Below are positions 45,252 through 54,711 of a DNA stretch of 64,000 nt, piece by piece (position 1 is the first letter of the stretch; the number at the start of each line of letters is the position of its first letter). The notes under the pieces are model-generated. The model worked only from the letters and a program-made list of their open reading frames with translations, had not been told where the DNA came from and did not search any database. Where the stretch lies: assembly GCF_947497915.1 (NCBI RefSeq), contig NZ_CANMIJ010000001.1, forward strand, positions 1,733,611 through 1,797,610, given 5' to 3'. A program made the position numbers and the translations under genes. The DNA comes from an uncultured Erythrobacter sp. (GTDB lineage: Bacteria; Pseudomonadota; Alphaproteobacteria; Sphingomonadales; Sphingomonadaceae).

Positions 45252-46439
45252 ATGGATAGCACTTCCCCTCCAACATATGCCGATTTGCCGGCTGACCTGC
45301 AATTGCTCGCTGCGTGTTGCGACACGCCAGTTTCGAGCGAGGGCAAGGCCAAGCTGGAACGTCTGGTCGCGGGTGTTTCCAACTGGCGTTTGATCAATCA
45401 AAGCGCCGCGCGCCAACAGGTCCAAGGGTTTATCCATGACAGGATTGGCGCGATGGAAGCGGTTCCATCCGGCATTCGTCAAAACTGGCTGAACGAAGTT
45501 AGAAGAGCCGCGCAACTCAACCTGAGACAGGCCCAAGCAACCGTAAATCTGCACCAAAAGCTTGGCGCTTCTGGCGTGCCGAACCTTATCCTGAAAGGCA
45601 TTCCGCTTTCGGCTCAGCTGTATCAATCACTGACAATCAAACGCAGCGGTGACATCGACATCCTCGTTGCACCTGAGCACGCTTGGAAAGCCGCCCGATT
45701 GCTTGGCGAAAGTGGTTATTTCCCGATTGAGACACGCAGGCCTCTTTCCGAAAAGCAGACCGCGAGCATCGTCCGTCACTTCAAAGAAATCACTCTGATC
45801 AATGACGCAAACATCATCGTCGACTTGCATTGGCGCATGATCGAAAATCGTGGAATCCTCGCTGGAATAGACGCGTTTGCGAATGCTGGTCGCGTGGAAA
45901 TTGGCAATCTCGGCCACACATCGGTTTTGGGCGATGGTGATGCATTCGCTTATCTATGCGCGCATGGCGCGCTGTCTGATTGGAGCAGACTGAAATGGCT
46001 GGCTGATGTGAACGCATTGCTTGAAGGCCGGAGCGACTCGGAAATCGAAGCTCTTTATGCGCACGCAAGAAGCATGGGAGCCGGGCCTTGTGCACTTCAG
46101 GCGCTTGGCCTCAGAGAATTGTTTTGGGAAAAGCCGCTCCCGTCATCTTGTCGCCAAGAACTGGAAACAATCGATGAACCCGACTTTCTGGGCTATCCCC
46201 TCGAACGCATGCTGCAGCCGTATAGACCGGCATCCTCACGTGAAACCGTACGGAGAATTACCCGTCAGACGAAGGTTCGATCAGCTCTTTATGGCAGCAA
46301 CTTCAATGCCTTCACCGAAAAAAGCAGTCATCTGAGAGCCTTACCGGACATTTTGGCTTTGCCCCTGCCCGCTTGGCTCGACTGGCTCTATGTTCCGCTC
46401 CGCCCGATATTCTGGCTTATGCGGAAGGTCCGAAGTTAG
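45252..46439 (+). CDS. Nucleotidyltransferase-family protein of the RiPP cluster
   Basis: This 395-residue protein has the PF14907-type signature NLILKGIPLSAQLYQ followed by RSGDIDILVAPEHA, where the GD-x-D acidic residues bind metal, and NIIVDLHWRM later. Members of this family sit in lasso clusters together with HPr-kinase-like enzymes and modify the precursor with nucleotidyl or related groups (as in pseudomycoidin). The gene is divergent from the kinase operon across 141 bases. The product of the reaction here is unknown. Confidence 0.82.
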   Translation: MDSTSPPTYADLPADLQLLAACCDTPVSSEGKAKLERLVAGVSNWRLINQSAARQQVQGFIHDRIGAMEAVPSGIRQNWLNEVRRAAQLNLRQAQATVNLHQKLGASGVPNLILKGIPLSAQLYQSLTIKRSGDIDILVAPEHAWKAARLLGESGYFPIETRRPLSEKQTASIVRHFKEITLINDANIIVDLHWRMIENRGILAGIDAFANAGRVEIGNLGHTSVLGDGDAFAYLCAHGALSDWSRLKWLADVNALLEGRSDSEIEALYAHARSMGAGPCALQALGLRELFWEKPLPSSCRQELETIDEPDFLGYPLERMLQPYRPASSRETVRRITRQTKVRSALYGSNFNAFTEKSSHLRALPDILALPLPAWLDWLYVPLRPIFWLMRKVRS

Positions 46440-46595
46440 TCGCGCGCTTTTTCACGTCCCACAGTGCGACGTTTCCTCTAATCCGGTTGCAAAGCCGTCC
46501 ATTTTGAACAAGACTTTCCCGACGTAGAGCCAAGACGATTAGCCGCCTGTTAGTTGGGCTGGCGATTCGCGGTGACTGCGAGTTGGGGATGAATT

Positions 46596-46883
46596 TTGGA
46601 CGAGCCTTTGCGCCGTGATACGCTGTTTGTTGCGCTGACTAGGCCGCAGATGTTCGCTGGCGTCACCTACACGTTCTTTATTATCAACACGATTATCGCC
46701 GTTGAGCTCTTTCTGATCTTTCGCGCATGGTGGGTTTTGCTCATCGCCGTTGCGATCCACGGGGTCGGAATGCTTTTAAGTCTGCGGGACCCTCGGATCT
46801 TCGATCTGTGGATCACGCGGGTGCGCAATTGCCCCCGGGTCAAAAACCATAAGGTATGGAAATGCAATTCCTACCGTCCCTGA
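46596..46883 (+). CDS. virB3: Type IV secretion protein VirB3
   Basis: The 95-residue protein has the VirB3 pattern: a short basic N-terminus (LRRDTLFVALTRPQMFAGV), two adjacent membrane helices (about residues 22-62) and a conserved LRDPRIFDLW. It is an inner membrane part that works with VirB4. The start is a TTG at 46596, with GGGGA seven bases upstream; no ATG in that frame comes earlier. Its end overlaps virB4 by about 28 bases. Confidence 0.85.
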   Translation: MDEPLRRDTLFVALTRPQMFAGVTYTFFIINTIIAVELFLIFRAWWVLLIAVAIHGVGMLLSLRDPRIFDLWITRVRNCPRVKNHKVWKCNSYRP

Positions 46884-49237
46884 CCCGCGACCCCCAGACC
46901 ATCCGCGATGAAGCGCCTGCAGGCGAGCACTTGCCCTATGCCCGCCACGTTGACGACCGGACTATTGAAACCCGCGACGGGATGCTGGTGCAGACCATCC
47001 GGCTTGTCGGCTTGCTGTTCGAGACCGCTGATAGCGATGAGTTGAACTACCGCGCAGGCCTGCGCGATGCGATGCTGCGCACACTCGGATCATCGCGTTA
47101 TGCCGTCTATCATCACGTGATCCGCCGCCGCGCGGAAGCCGCCCTTGGGCCAGTTACCGCCGATGATTTTTCCGAGCGACTTGATGCGCGCTGGCAGGAG
47201 AAGCTGGGCCGTAAACAGCTTTATGTGAACGAGCTTTTCATCACAATCGTTCGCCGTCCGCTACAAGGCCGGATCGGCATTGTGGACCGTGTTCGCGACT
47301 GGTTTTCGCGCACCTCTAACCGCAATACCGCGCATCTTGCCTCCGAAAAGCATGCGCTTGATCGAGCATCTGAGGCTTTGGTTGCATCTCTCTCTGCATA
47401 CGATTCACGGGTCTTAAGCGTCTATGAAACGGGTGACGGGAAGCGGTCCGAACCGCTCGAATTTCTGTCATGCCTGTTCAACGCTGACATGCGGCCCGTG
47501 GCCCTTCCACACGGTGATCTAGGGCATTTCATTCCTGCCCGCCGCATCAGTTTTGGGCAGGACGCTATCGAGTTGGCACCGGCCGGCCCGCTGCCCCGCA
47601 GGTTTGTCGCGATGATCTCAATCAAGGATTATCCCGGCGCCACTTTCCCGGGCATGTTTGACGAGCTTTACCGGCTTCCGTTTGAGCTGCACGTTACGCA
47701 GAGCTTTGCCATGGTCGAGCGCTCGCAAGCGCTGGGCCAAATGAACCTCGCTTTGCGGCGGATGCGCTCCGCTGAAGACGAAGCCTTGTCGCTAAGAGAC
47801 GAGCTGACCGTCGCCAAAGATGAAGTCGCCGCCGGACGCGCGGGCTTTGGTGAGCATCACACCACCATCGCCGTCCATGCTGGCGAGCTGTCCGACCTCG
47901 AAGATCACGTCGCCGAAGTAACCGCCCTGCTTGCCGACCTTGGCATTAACGCGGTGCGTGAGGACATTGCTTTAGAGCCGACATTCTGGGCGCAGTTTCC
48001 CGCCAATTTCCGCTATATCGGCAGGCGCGGGCTGGTTTCGACCACCAACTTCGCAGGCCTCGCCAGTCTCCATAACTTCCCCGTGGGCCGGTCAAACGGC
48101 AATCATTGGGGAGAAGCCGTTACGCTGTTTGAAACGACCGCCGCAGGGCCGTATTTCTTCAATTGGCACCAACAGGATTTGGGCAACTTCACGGTCATCG
48201 GGCCATCGGGCTCGGGAAAAACGGTCGTACTCAATTTCCTGCTTGCCCAAGCGCGGCGGTTTAATCCGCGCATCATCTTCTTCGACAAAGATCGCGGTGC
48301 AGAGCTATTCCTGCGCGCAATCGGCGGCACCTATGATCGTTTGACGCCAGAAACCCGGTCTGGACTCAATCCTTTGCAATTGGACGACAACGCCACCAAC
48401 AGACAGTTTTTGAGCGAGTGGCTGGGCCTACTCGCTGGCGGGGTTTCTACCGCTGAGAAGGATCAAATCCGCGACGCCATCGATACCAGTTTCAAGCAAC
48501 CGGTGAAGCAGCGCAGACTTCGATACCTTGTCGAACTTTTCCGCGGAGAGGCACGGCCCAAAGCCGATGATCTCTACGCTCGTATGCGCCCATGGTGGGG
48601 CGACGGCGAGCGCGCTTGGTTGTTCGACAATGCCGAGGATAAGACAGACCTTTCCGCCGAAACGGTCGGTTTTGATATGACGGCAATCTTGGATGACCCA
48701 AGCGCGCGGACCCCGGCAATGTTCTATTTCTTCCACCGCGTTGAACAGCGGCTTGATGGCGATCCTGCAATCATCGTGATCGACGAAGGCTGGAAAGCTC
48801 TCGATGATGAAGTGTTCGTTCGCCGGATCAAGGATTGGGAAAAAACCATCCGTAAGCGCAATGGCCTTGTCGGGTTTGCGACCCAGAGCGCGCAGGATGC
48901 GCTGGAAAGCCAGATCGCCAGCTCCATAATCGAGCAAGCCGCGACCCAAATTTTCATGATCAATCCCAAGGCACGGGCCGAGGATTACATCAACGGTTTC
49001 GGACTGTCGCATCACGAATTTGATCTGGTTCGCACCATGCCAGACACTTCGCACTGCTTTCTGATCAAGCATGGCCGCGAAAGCGTCGTTGCGCGGCTTG
49101 ATCTGTCGGGCGAGCAAGATTTGCTTACAATCCTATCTGGCCGGGAAAAAACCGTCCGCCTGTTTGATGATCTGGTCGGAAAGACCGGCCCTGATCCGGC
49201 AAATTGGCTGCATGTTTTGTTGGAAAAGGCCGCCTGA
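46856..49237 (+). CDS. virB4: Type IV secretion ATPase VirB4
   Basis: This 793-residue protein has the VirB4 N-terminal domain and a C-terminal ATPase with Walker A GPSGSGKTVVLNF (about residues 448-460) and Walker B AIIVIDEGWKAL. FATQSAQDALESQIAS and RAEDYINGFGL are also typical. It powers substrate transfer and pilus dynamics. The start at ATG 46856 overlaps virB3; ATG 46862 two codons on is an alternative. Its stop shares one base with virB6 (TGATG). Confidence 0.94.
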   Translation: MEMQFLPSLTRDPQTIRDEAPAGEHLPYARHVDDRTIETRDGMLVQTIRLVGLLFETADSDELNYRAGLRDAMLRTLGSSRYAVYHHVIRRRAEAALGPVTADDFSERLDARWQEKLGRKQLYVNELFITIVRRPLQGRIGIVDRVRDWFSRTSNRNTAHLASEKHALDRASEALVASLSAYDSRVLSVYETGDGKRSEPLEFLSCLFNADMRPVALPHGDLGHFIPARRISFGQDAIELAPAGPLPRRFVAMISIKDYPGATFPGMFDELYRLPFELHVTQSFAMVERSQALGQMNLALRRMRSAEDEALSLRDELTVAKDEVAAGRAGFGEHHTTIAVHAGELSDLEDHVAEVTALLADLGINAVREDIALEPTFWAQFPANFRYIGRRGLVSTTNFAGLASLHNFPVGRSNGNHWGEAVTLFETTAAGPYFFNWHQQDLGNFTVIGPSGSGKTVVLNFLLAQARRFNPRIIFFDKDRGAELFLRAIGGTYDRLTPETRSGLNPLQLDDNATNRQFLSEWLGLLAGGVSTAEKDQIRDAIDTSFKQPVKQRRLRYLVELFRGEARPKADDLYARMRPWWGDGERAWLFDNAEDKTDLSAETVGFDMTAILDDPSARTPAMFYFFHRVEQRLDGDPAIIVIDEGWKALDDEVFVRRIKDWEKTIRKRNGLVGFATQSAQDALESQIASSIIEQAATQIFMINPKARAEDYINGFGLSHHEFDLVRTMPDTSHCFLIKHGRESVVARLDLSGEQDLLTILSGREKTVRLFDDLVGKTGPDPANWLHVLLEKAA

Positions 49238-50463
49238 TGGCCTGTCCCACCATCATTACAGGTGATCGCTTCCTCGAACGGGTGCTGACGCATATCGATT
49301 GTCAGGCGCAGGTTATCGGAAGCTACGGCTATCAGGCTCTGGGCCAACCAGGATCGACTGCCGCTGTGCTGGTATCCGGCCTGCTCACGATTTTTATCGC
49401 GCTTTTCGGCATCCGCATGATGTTCGGCCCGCCTCCCGGCGCGCGCGATCTGGTTTATGATGTGCTCAAGATCGGATTGGTCTTAACGCTCGCCTTTTCA
49501 TGGCCTGCATTCCGCACGGTTGTTTACGATGTGACACTGAAAGGCCCGGCAGAAATCGCCAGCGTGGTTCAGGCGTCGAGCCAGCCCGGTTCGAACGGCA
49601 CAATGGTGGACCGTCTTCAGCGGGTCGACAACAACATCGTCGAGTTGATCGCAGTCGGGACCGGCCGCAATAGCGGGCAATTCCTCGACAACGGCAATGC
49701 CGGGGCGACCTTTGCCGGAACCGCGCTGCAAGATGATGCTGCGTTTGGATATTCACGCCTGCTTTTCCTTGCCGGAGTTATTGCGCCGCTGGCCTTGCTA
49801 AGGATCGGTGCGGCCGTTCTTTTGGCCCTAACTCCCATCGCAGCGGGCCTATTTTTCTTCACGCAATCACGTGGTATTTTTGCTGGTTGGGCGCGCGGCT
49901 TGGTCTTCACGATCGGTGGATCGATCGCGATAACGCTTGGTCTGACTGTGCAGTTGGCGATAGTCGAACCGTGGTTGGCCGATGCGCTGAGAGTGCGCGA
50001 TTTCGGATATGCGACGCCATCAGCCCCGCTTGAACTGTTTGCGACGATGCTTGCGTTTCTGCTCGTGCACCTTGCCCTGCTTTGGTTGCTGGCAAGAGTC
50101 GTGTTTTATCGTGGTTGGGCTACCCAAGCGCCAGTCACTACGAATAGCCGGACCGCTGCTTCAGCCAGCGAAACGGAGTGGAGAATGGCAGCTGGCTCGC
50201 CCCGGCTCGCTGATAATGCTGCCCTCTCGCAAAGCCCGCCAAGCCGAGCCGAACAAATCAGCAGCACGATTGAGACAACCGTCAAACGCGAGCGCGGGCA
50301 ACCGTTTGCAAACCTTGCCGCAGCCGGTGGCGGCGGAGCATCTCCGTCAGCCCAACCCTCTGGCGGATATACTTCACTAGCGGGCGCGAGGCTGGGCAGT
50401 TCGTATCGCAGAACAGGCACGCGGCCGCTGCGATCCAATACCAAGCGGGATAGCCGAACATGA
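49237..50463 (+). CDS. virB6: Type IV secretion membrane protein VirB6
   Basis: The 408-residue polytopic protein has about six membrane helices and the VirB6/TrbL arrangement: GPPPGARDLVYDVLKIGL before the first helices, GYSRLLFLAGVIAPLALLRI, and TPIAAGLFFFTQSRGIFAGW. The C-terminal tail is Ser/Ala/Gly-rich. ATG 49237 is used because it follows the virB4 stop with a TGATG overlap; an in-frame ATG at 49204 lies inside virB4. It forms the inner membrane channel. Confidence 0.88.
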   Translation: MACPTIITGDRFLERVLTHIDCQAQVIGSYGYQALGQPGSTAAVLVSGLLTIFIALFGIRMMFGPPPGARDLVYDVLKIGLVLTLAFSWPAFRTVVYDVTLKGPAEIASVVQASSQPGSNGTMVDRLQRVDNNIVELIAVGTGRNSGQFLDNGNAGATFAGTALQDDAAFGYSRLLFLAGVIAPLALLRIGAAVLLALTPIAAGLFFFTQSRGIFAGWARGLVFTIGGSIAITLGLTVQLAIVEPWLADALRVRDFGYATPSAPLELFATMLAFLLVHLALLWLLARVVFYRGWATQAPVTTNSRTAASASETEWRMAAGSPRLADNAALSQSPPSRAEQISSTIETTVKRERGQPFANLAAAGGGGASPSAQPSGGYTSLAGARLGSSYRRTGTRPLRSNTKRDSRT

Positions 50464-51212
50464 CCGTCCAACCCGAATTTGATAATGTCGATTTGCCGAT
50501 GGCAGAAAGCTGGGCGACGAGCGTCACAGACGACCTGGAACGCTCCAGCCGCCGTGCATGGACGGTCGCGATCATCGCTGCCCTCGTCGCGTTGCTTGAG
50601 GCAATAGCACTGGTGTTTCTGCTGCCGCTCAAGACAGTTGAGCCTTACACTCTGCTGGTCGACCGCCAGACCGGCAATGTCGAAGCGCTTGCCCCGCTGG
50701 AAGAGAGCATTGTGACACCAGACGCGGCCCTCACACGGTCAATGCTGGTTCAGTATGTGACGTCCCGCGAAAGCTTCCTGCAGGATGCGTTGCAACAGGA
50801 CTATCGCAAGGTCGGGCTGATGTCAGACAACGCTGTGCGCCAGCAATATAACCGCGCGATGGATGCGAGCAATCCATCCAGCCCGCTCGCATTTTTGCCG
50901 CGCCGTGCGATGATTTCGACCGAGATTAAGAGCGTCTCCAGCCTTGATAACAGCCGCGCGATGGTGCGTTTCACCACCGCTCGCACCGATCCCGGTGCAG
51001 CGCCCCAACCGTCGCAGCATTGGGTGGCCGTTATCGGATACCGTTTCGTCGCCGCTGAAATGAGCGAAGCAGACCGCTACCTCAACCCGCTCGGGTTTCA
51101 AGTGACAAGCTACCGCCGCGATGCGGAAACTTTACCCGAAGAAGGCATCGTGAACGGGGTCGAAGTTAACATCGATCAAGAAGCGCCTACACCGGCAGCC
51201 AACCCGCGGTGA
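50460..51212 (+). CDS. virB8: Type IV secretion protein VirB8
   Basis: The 250-residue protein has a short cytoplasmic N-terminus, one transmembrane helix (about residues 36-58) and a periplasmic NTF2-like domain with MLVQYVTSRESFLQDALQ and PSQHWVAVIGYRFV, as in VirB8. It helps assemble the inner membrane complex. It overlaps virB6 by four bases (ATGA) and virB9 by one. Confidence 0.92.
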   Translation: MTVQPEFDNVDLPMAESWATSVTDDLERSSRRAWTVAIIAALVALLEAIALVFLLPLKTVEPYTLLVDRQTGNVEALAPLEESIVTPDAALTRSMLVQYVTSRESFLQDALQQDYRKVGLMSDNAVRQQYNRAMDASNPSSPLAFLPRRAMISTEIKSVSSLDNSRAMVRFTTARTDPGAAPQPSQHWVAVIGYRFVAAEMSEADRYLNPLGFQVTSYRRDAETLPEEGIVNGVEVNIDQEAPTPAANPR

Positions 51213-51919
51213 TGCTCAAGACCGCCTTGATTGCCTGCGCGGCTGCTGCGTTGCCGGCTGCGGTTGCCGCGCAGACTTACCCGATGCCCGGCGCTGACAG
51301 CCCGCGTATCCAGACCGTAAGCTGGACTGGCGACGAGACCATTGTCCTTACCGCCCTTCCCGACACAACTCTAACGGTCATGTTGGAACCTGGCGAAGTC
51401 ATCCGGCGAGCCTCCGTAACCGGCGATTCCAGCTGGGAAATCAATATTTCGGTTGAGACTGACAGCTTCCAGATCAAGGGCGGTGCAGGAGCAGCGGAAA
51501 CCATCCTCACCATCGAAACCGATTTCCGGCGTTACACGTTCAAGTTGGAAGCGGATATAAGCTTGCAAGCTGCCTATGTTGTGCGTGTCATGTTCGGTGA
51601 CGAAATAACGGGGTCGCCGCAGCAAGCGGATACTTCTCCACCCCCTGTCGACCTCAAATGGGGTTACAAGCTGCGCGGTGACAAATCGGTGCGCCCGGAA
51701 AGCATTCGGGACGACGGCCAAAAGACAGTCATCACCTATGCAACCGGACAGGCGCTACCGGCGGTTTTCGCAATCGGGCCTAGCGGCGATGAAGAAGTCG
51801 TCGACGGCTACATGCGCGGCGATCTGTTCGTGATCGACCGGGTGCACCAACGCCTAGTTTTCCGCATCGACAAGGAGAAGGCGACCGCCCGACGCAATTC
51901 TTCGCAGGATGACGGCTGA
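51212..51919 (+). CDS. virB9: Type IV secretion protein VirB9
   Basis: The 235-residue protein has a signal peptide (MLKTALIACAAAALPAAVAA, cleavage near AAA-QT). It then has N-terminal beta domain features and the C-terminal WGYKLRGDKSVRPESIRDD plus TYATGQALPAVFAI, which match VirB9/TrbG. It belongs to the outer membrane core complex. ATG 51212 is used (TGATG with virB8); a GTG at 51209 is one codon upstream. Confidence 0.9.
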   Translation: MLKTALIACAAAALPAAVAAQTYPMPGADSPRIQTVSWTGDETIVLTALPDTTLTVMLEPGEVIRRASVTGDSSWEINISVETDSFQIKGGAGAAETILTIETDFRRYTFKLEADISLQAAYVVRVMFGDEITGSPQQADTSPPPVDLKWGYKLRGDKSVRPESIRDDGQKTVITYATGQALPAVFAIGPSGDEEVVDGYMRGDLFVIDRVHQRLVFRIDKEKATARRNSSQDDG

Positions 51920-52965
51920 TGAGCTCAACAGAAACCATTGATGACGTCCGAGACCCGAACGATATCCGGCCTGTGGTCGCCACTGGATCTGGTGGTCGCT
52001 GGGAGGTCTGGCTATTCGGAGCGCTGTTGTTGATTGGCGGAATTTGGCTGTTCAATACATTGAGCGCCGCACGTGAAACCGACAAGGAATCTGCAATTGC
52101 AGGTTCTGCCGAAAACGTACCCGGCCGCATCGCGTCGTCAGACCCTCTGCGCATTCCAGATCGCTTTGCTGGCCTGGAACGCGCTACGCCGCCCGTTCGG
52201 CCCACCGTTCAGTTGCAATCGCAGCCTCCCGTGCAATTGGCACCGCCTCCTTCTGCGGCGCCGTTCCGCCAGTTGCCGCCTGAGCCTTTCGTCCAACCGC
52301 TGCCGCCTCCCCGCGTATTGCCCGCCAATACTCCGCCGCGTGTCGTGTTCGAGAACAACGATACCGGCACCGGCGCGGCTGTCGGTGTTCGCAATGGTAA
52401 CCGGGTTCAGGCAGGCCGTCTTGCCAGACCCGCCCTCACAATTCCGCAAGGGACCGTCATTCCAGCTGTGCTTGAGACTGCGCTTGATTCAACCCGGCCC
52501 GGGGGAGCGCGCGCGCTTGTTCAACGCGACGTAAAGGGATTTGACGGCACCCGCGTCCTTATACCCCGCGGCAGCAGACTTTACGGCGAGTACGAGGCAG
52601 GCCTTCGTCCGGGTCAAAAACGCGCTCTGGTGCGCTGGGGACGTTTGATCCGTCCTGATGGCGTGACGATCCAGCTGGATTCTCCGTCTTCTGACCCGCT
52701 TGGACGCGCAGGTATCAAGGGCAAAGTGGACTCAAAATTCTTCCAACGGCTTGGCGGGGCTTTGCTGCAATCTGTGTTCGACATCGGCACAGGCATCGCG
52801 ATCAGCGAAGCAACAAATGGCGTAGTTGTCGCCCTGCCCGGTGCCACGCAAAATGTTCAAGTCACCGATCAGCAGCGCATCCTGCCAACGCTAAAGGTCA
52901 AACAAGGTACGAGCGTTTCGGTGTTTGTCGCGCGCGACCTTGATTTTTCGACCGTAGAGAACTGA
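51919..52965 (+). CDS. virB10: Type IV secretion protein VirB10
   Basis: This 348-residue protein has a short cytoplasmic part, a single membrane helix (about residues 31-50), a long Pro-rich periplasmic linker (about residues 92-135), and a C-terminal TrbI-type beta barrel with VIPAVLETALDSTRPGGARA, LIPRGSRLYGEY and RVLIPRG-type repeats. It spans the periplasm and senses ATP use. It overlaps virB9 (TGATG). Confidence 0.93.
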   Translation: MSSTETIDDVRDPNDIRPVVATGSGGRWEVWLFGALLLIGGIWLFNTLSAARETDKESAIAGSAENVPGRIASSDPLRIPDRFAGLERATPPVRPTVQLQSQPPVQLAPPPSAAPFRQLPPEPFVQPLPPPRVLPANTPPRVVFENNDTGTGAAVGVRNGNRVQAGRLARPALTIPQGTVIPAVLETALDSTRPGGARALVQRDVKGFDGTRVLIPRGSRLYGEYEAGLRPGQKRALVRWGRLIRPDGVTIQLDSPSSDPLGRAGIKGKVDSKFFQRLGGALLQSVFDIGTGIAISEATNGVVVALPGATQNVQVTDQQRILPTLKVKQGTSVSVFVARDLDFSTVEN

Positions 52966-52967
52966 TC

Positions 52968-53939
52968 ATGGCTGGTGCGGGTTACTACCTCGACAGCTTC
53001 CTTGCGCCGCTTGCCCCTTTCCTTGAGCGTTCAGACCTAACCGATATCTGGATCAATCGGCCCGGTGAGGTCTGGATCGAGACCCTCGGCGGCGGGATTG
53101 AACGCATTGAAGAGCCCAGCCTCGACACCGCTTTGCTGGAGCGGCTGGCGCGCCAGATTGCGGCCTTTTCCTCGCAAGGGATTAGCCGTTCTGCGCCTCT
53201 TCTCGCGGCAGCATTGCCCGATGGATCTCGCGTCCAGATCGCAGCGCCGCCATCGACACGCGAAGGGCATGCGTTTGCATTTCGGCGGCACGTCTCTGCC
53301 AATCTCAAGCTAAGCGATTGGGAGGATGCAGACAGCTTTTCCTCACTTGAGACGCGCGAGGTTTCTTCGCTTTCAGACCGCAAGCTGGTGCCATTGGGCG
53401 GACACGAGGCGGCAAGTTACCTGCGTGATGCTGTTCGTTCGCGGAAGAATATTCTGGTGTCCGGCAGCACCTCCTCGGGCAAGACAACCTTCCTCAATTC
53501 GCTGCTAGCCGAGGTACCTCAGAACGAACGCCTCATCATGATCGAAGACACTCCCGAGCTGCATCTGATCCATGATAACGCCGTGGGCCTGATCGCTGCA
53601 CGCGGCGAGGAAAGCGAAGCGCAGATTTCAGCGGAAGACCTGCTCATCGCGGCGCTTCGCATGCGGCCAGACCGGATTATTTTGGGCGAACTGCGCGGCG
53701 GGGAGGCATTTACATTTCTGCGTGCGGTAAACACCGGCCACCCCGGTTCAATGACGACCGTTCATGCAGACACGCCAGCACGCGCTGTTGAACAGCTTGC
53801 TCTGCTTATCCTGCAGTCAGGATCACGTCTAAGCCGCGATGATGTGCGCCATTATGTGCGTGAAAGCGTCGATGCTTTTATTCAGCTGGAACGACAAAAT
53901 GGCAAGCGCCGCGTGAGCCAGATACTGGTCGCTGAATAG
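52968..53939 (+). CDS. virB11: Type IV secretion ATPase VirB11
   Basis: The 323-residue hexameric ATPase has an N-terminal domain and a RecA-like domain with Walker A GSTSSGKTTFLNS (about residues 164-176), MIEDTPEL, the His/Asp box LRMRPDRIILGELRGGEAF and TTVHADTPARA. It drives pilus assembly and substrate export with VirB4. It begins two bases after virB10 and ends the operon; a convergent membrane protein gene follows. Confidence 0.95.
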   Translation: MAGAGYYLDSFLAPLAPFLERSDLTDIWINRPGEVWIETLGGGIERIEEPSLDTALLERLARQIAAFSSQGISRSAPLLAAALPDGSRVQIAAPPSTREGHAFAFRRHVSANLKLSDWEDADSFSSLETREVSSLSDRKLVPLGGHEAASYLRDAVRSRKNILVSGSTSSGKTTFLNSLLAEVPQNERLIMIEDTPELHLIHDNAVGLIAARGEESEAQISAEDLLIAALRMRPDRIILGELRGGEAFTFLRAVNTGHPGSMTTVHADTPARAVEQLALLILQSGSRLSRDDVRHYVRESVDAFIQLERQNGKRRVSQILVAE

Positions 53940-53952
53940 GAGGCTGCCGCTC

Positions 53953-54657
53953 TTAAGCAATCGCTGGTTTCGGCTTGGTTTTGATCGTAAAGTAAATGAT
54001 CAGGCTCACCCCGATTATGCTGGGCCCTGCCCAGATCAGCGGATTAAAAACTTGATCAGGCACCAGCCGGATAAGACCGACAGACAGAAACGCGGTGTAA
54101 GCAGAAATTCCCATCCCGATCAGCGCGCGAAAATGCTCGCCAACGTAGTTCGCCGACGGAACTTCTTTCCGCCAGACAAACACTTGCTGAAGCGTCACCG
54201 CCACAAGGCCGACAAAGGCGACAAGCTGCATCAACGGATGCCCGACACGGATCCCGTAATACCCGCACCAGATCGCAGAGATCACGACTGCCAGCATCAC
54301 CGCCTGATAACGCGGACTGCGAAGCTCCTCGCGCGAACGGGAATGCTTCACGACCGACAATCCGTAATCGGCAAAGCCAAGGGTGAGCAGACCCAGATAC
54401 AGCATCATCCAGCCGAACAATCCGTCAAACAATTCGCGGTCAGTAATTGATGGAATGCGTTCTTCCGGCCCGTAAAGCGAGAGCAGCGCCATCGCGATGG
54501 CAAGCACCCCGGCGCCGATAAAACCGTAACAGGCCGCGCGCCCCCATTTGCGATGAGGCTTGGAGCCTTTTCCGGTCGCAATCGGAACCCAGAATGCAAT
54601 CAATCCGATGGACCCCGCCGCGACATGAAGCCCGATCAATACTTCAAACAAATGCAT
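53953..54657 (-). CDS. Seven-helix membrane protein (DUF2306-like)
   Basis: The 234-residue protein is mostly hydrophobic with about seven membrane helices. It begins HLFEVLIGLHVAAGSIGLIA with the His residues and the GKGSKPHRKWGR loop seen in DUF2306-like proteins. Function unknown. It is convergent with virB11 and co-directional with the AGE gene upstream at 54 bases. Confidence 0.7.
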   Translation of the reverse strand: MHLFEVLIGLHVAAGSIGLIAFWVPIATGKGSKPHRKWGRAACYGFIGAGVLAIAMALLSLYGPEERIPSITDRELFDGLFGWMMLYLGLLTLGFADYGLSVVKHSRSREELRSPRYQAVMLAVVISAIWCGYYGIRVGHPLMQLVAFVGLVAVTLQQVFVWRKEVPSANYVGEHFRALIGMGISAYTAFLSVGLIRLVPDQVFNPLIWAGPSIIGVSLIIYFTIKTKPKPAIA

Positions 54658-54711
54658 GGGGCAGTGGTGTACATTTTTCTGATCTCGCGCAAGTGCCCGA
54701 AAGTCAGGCGA

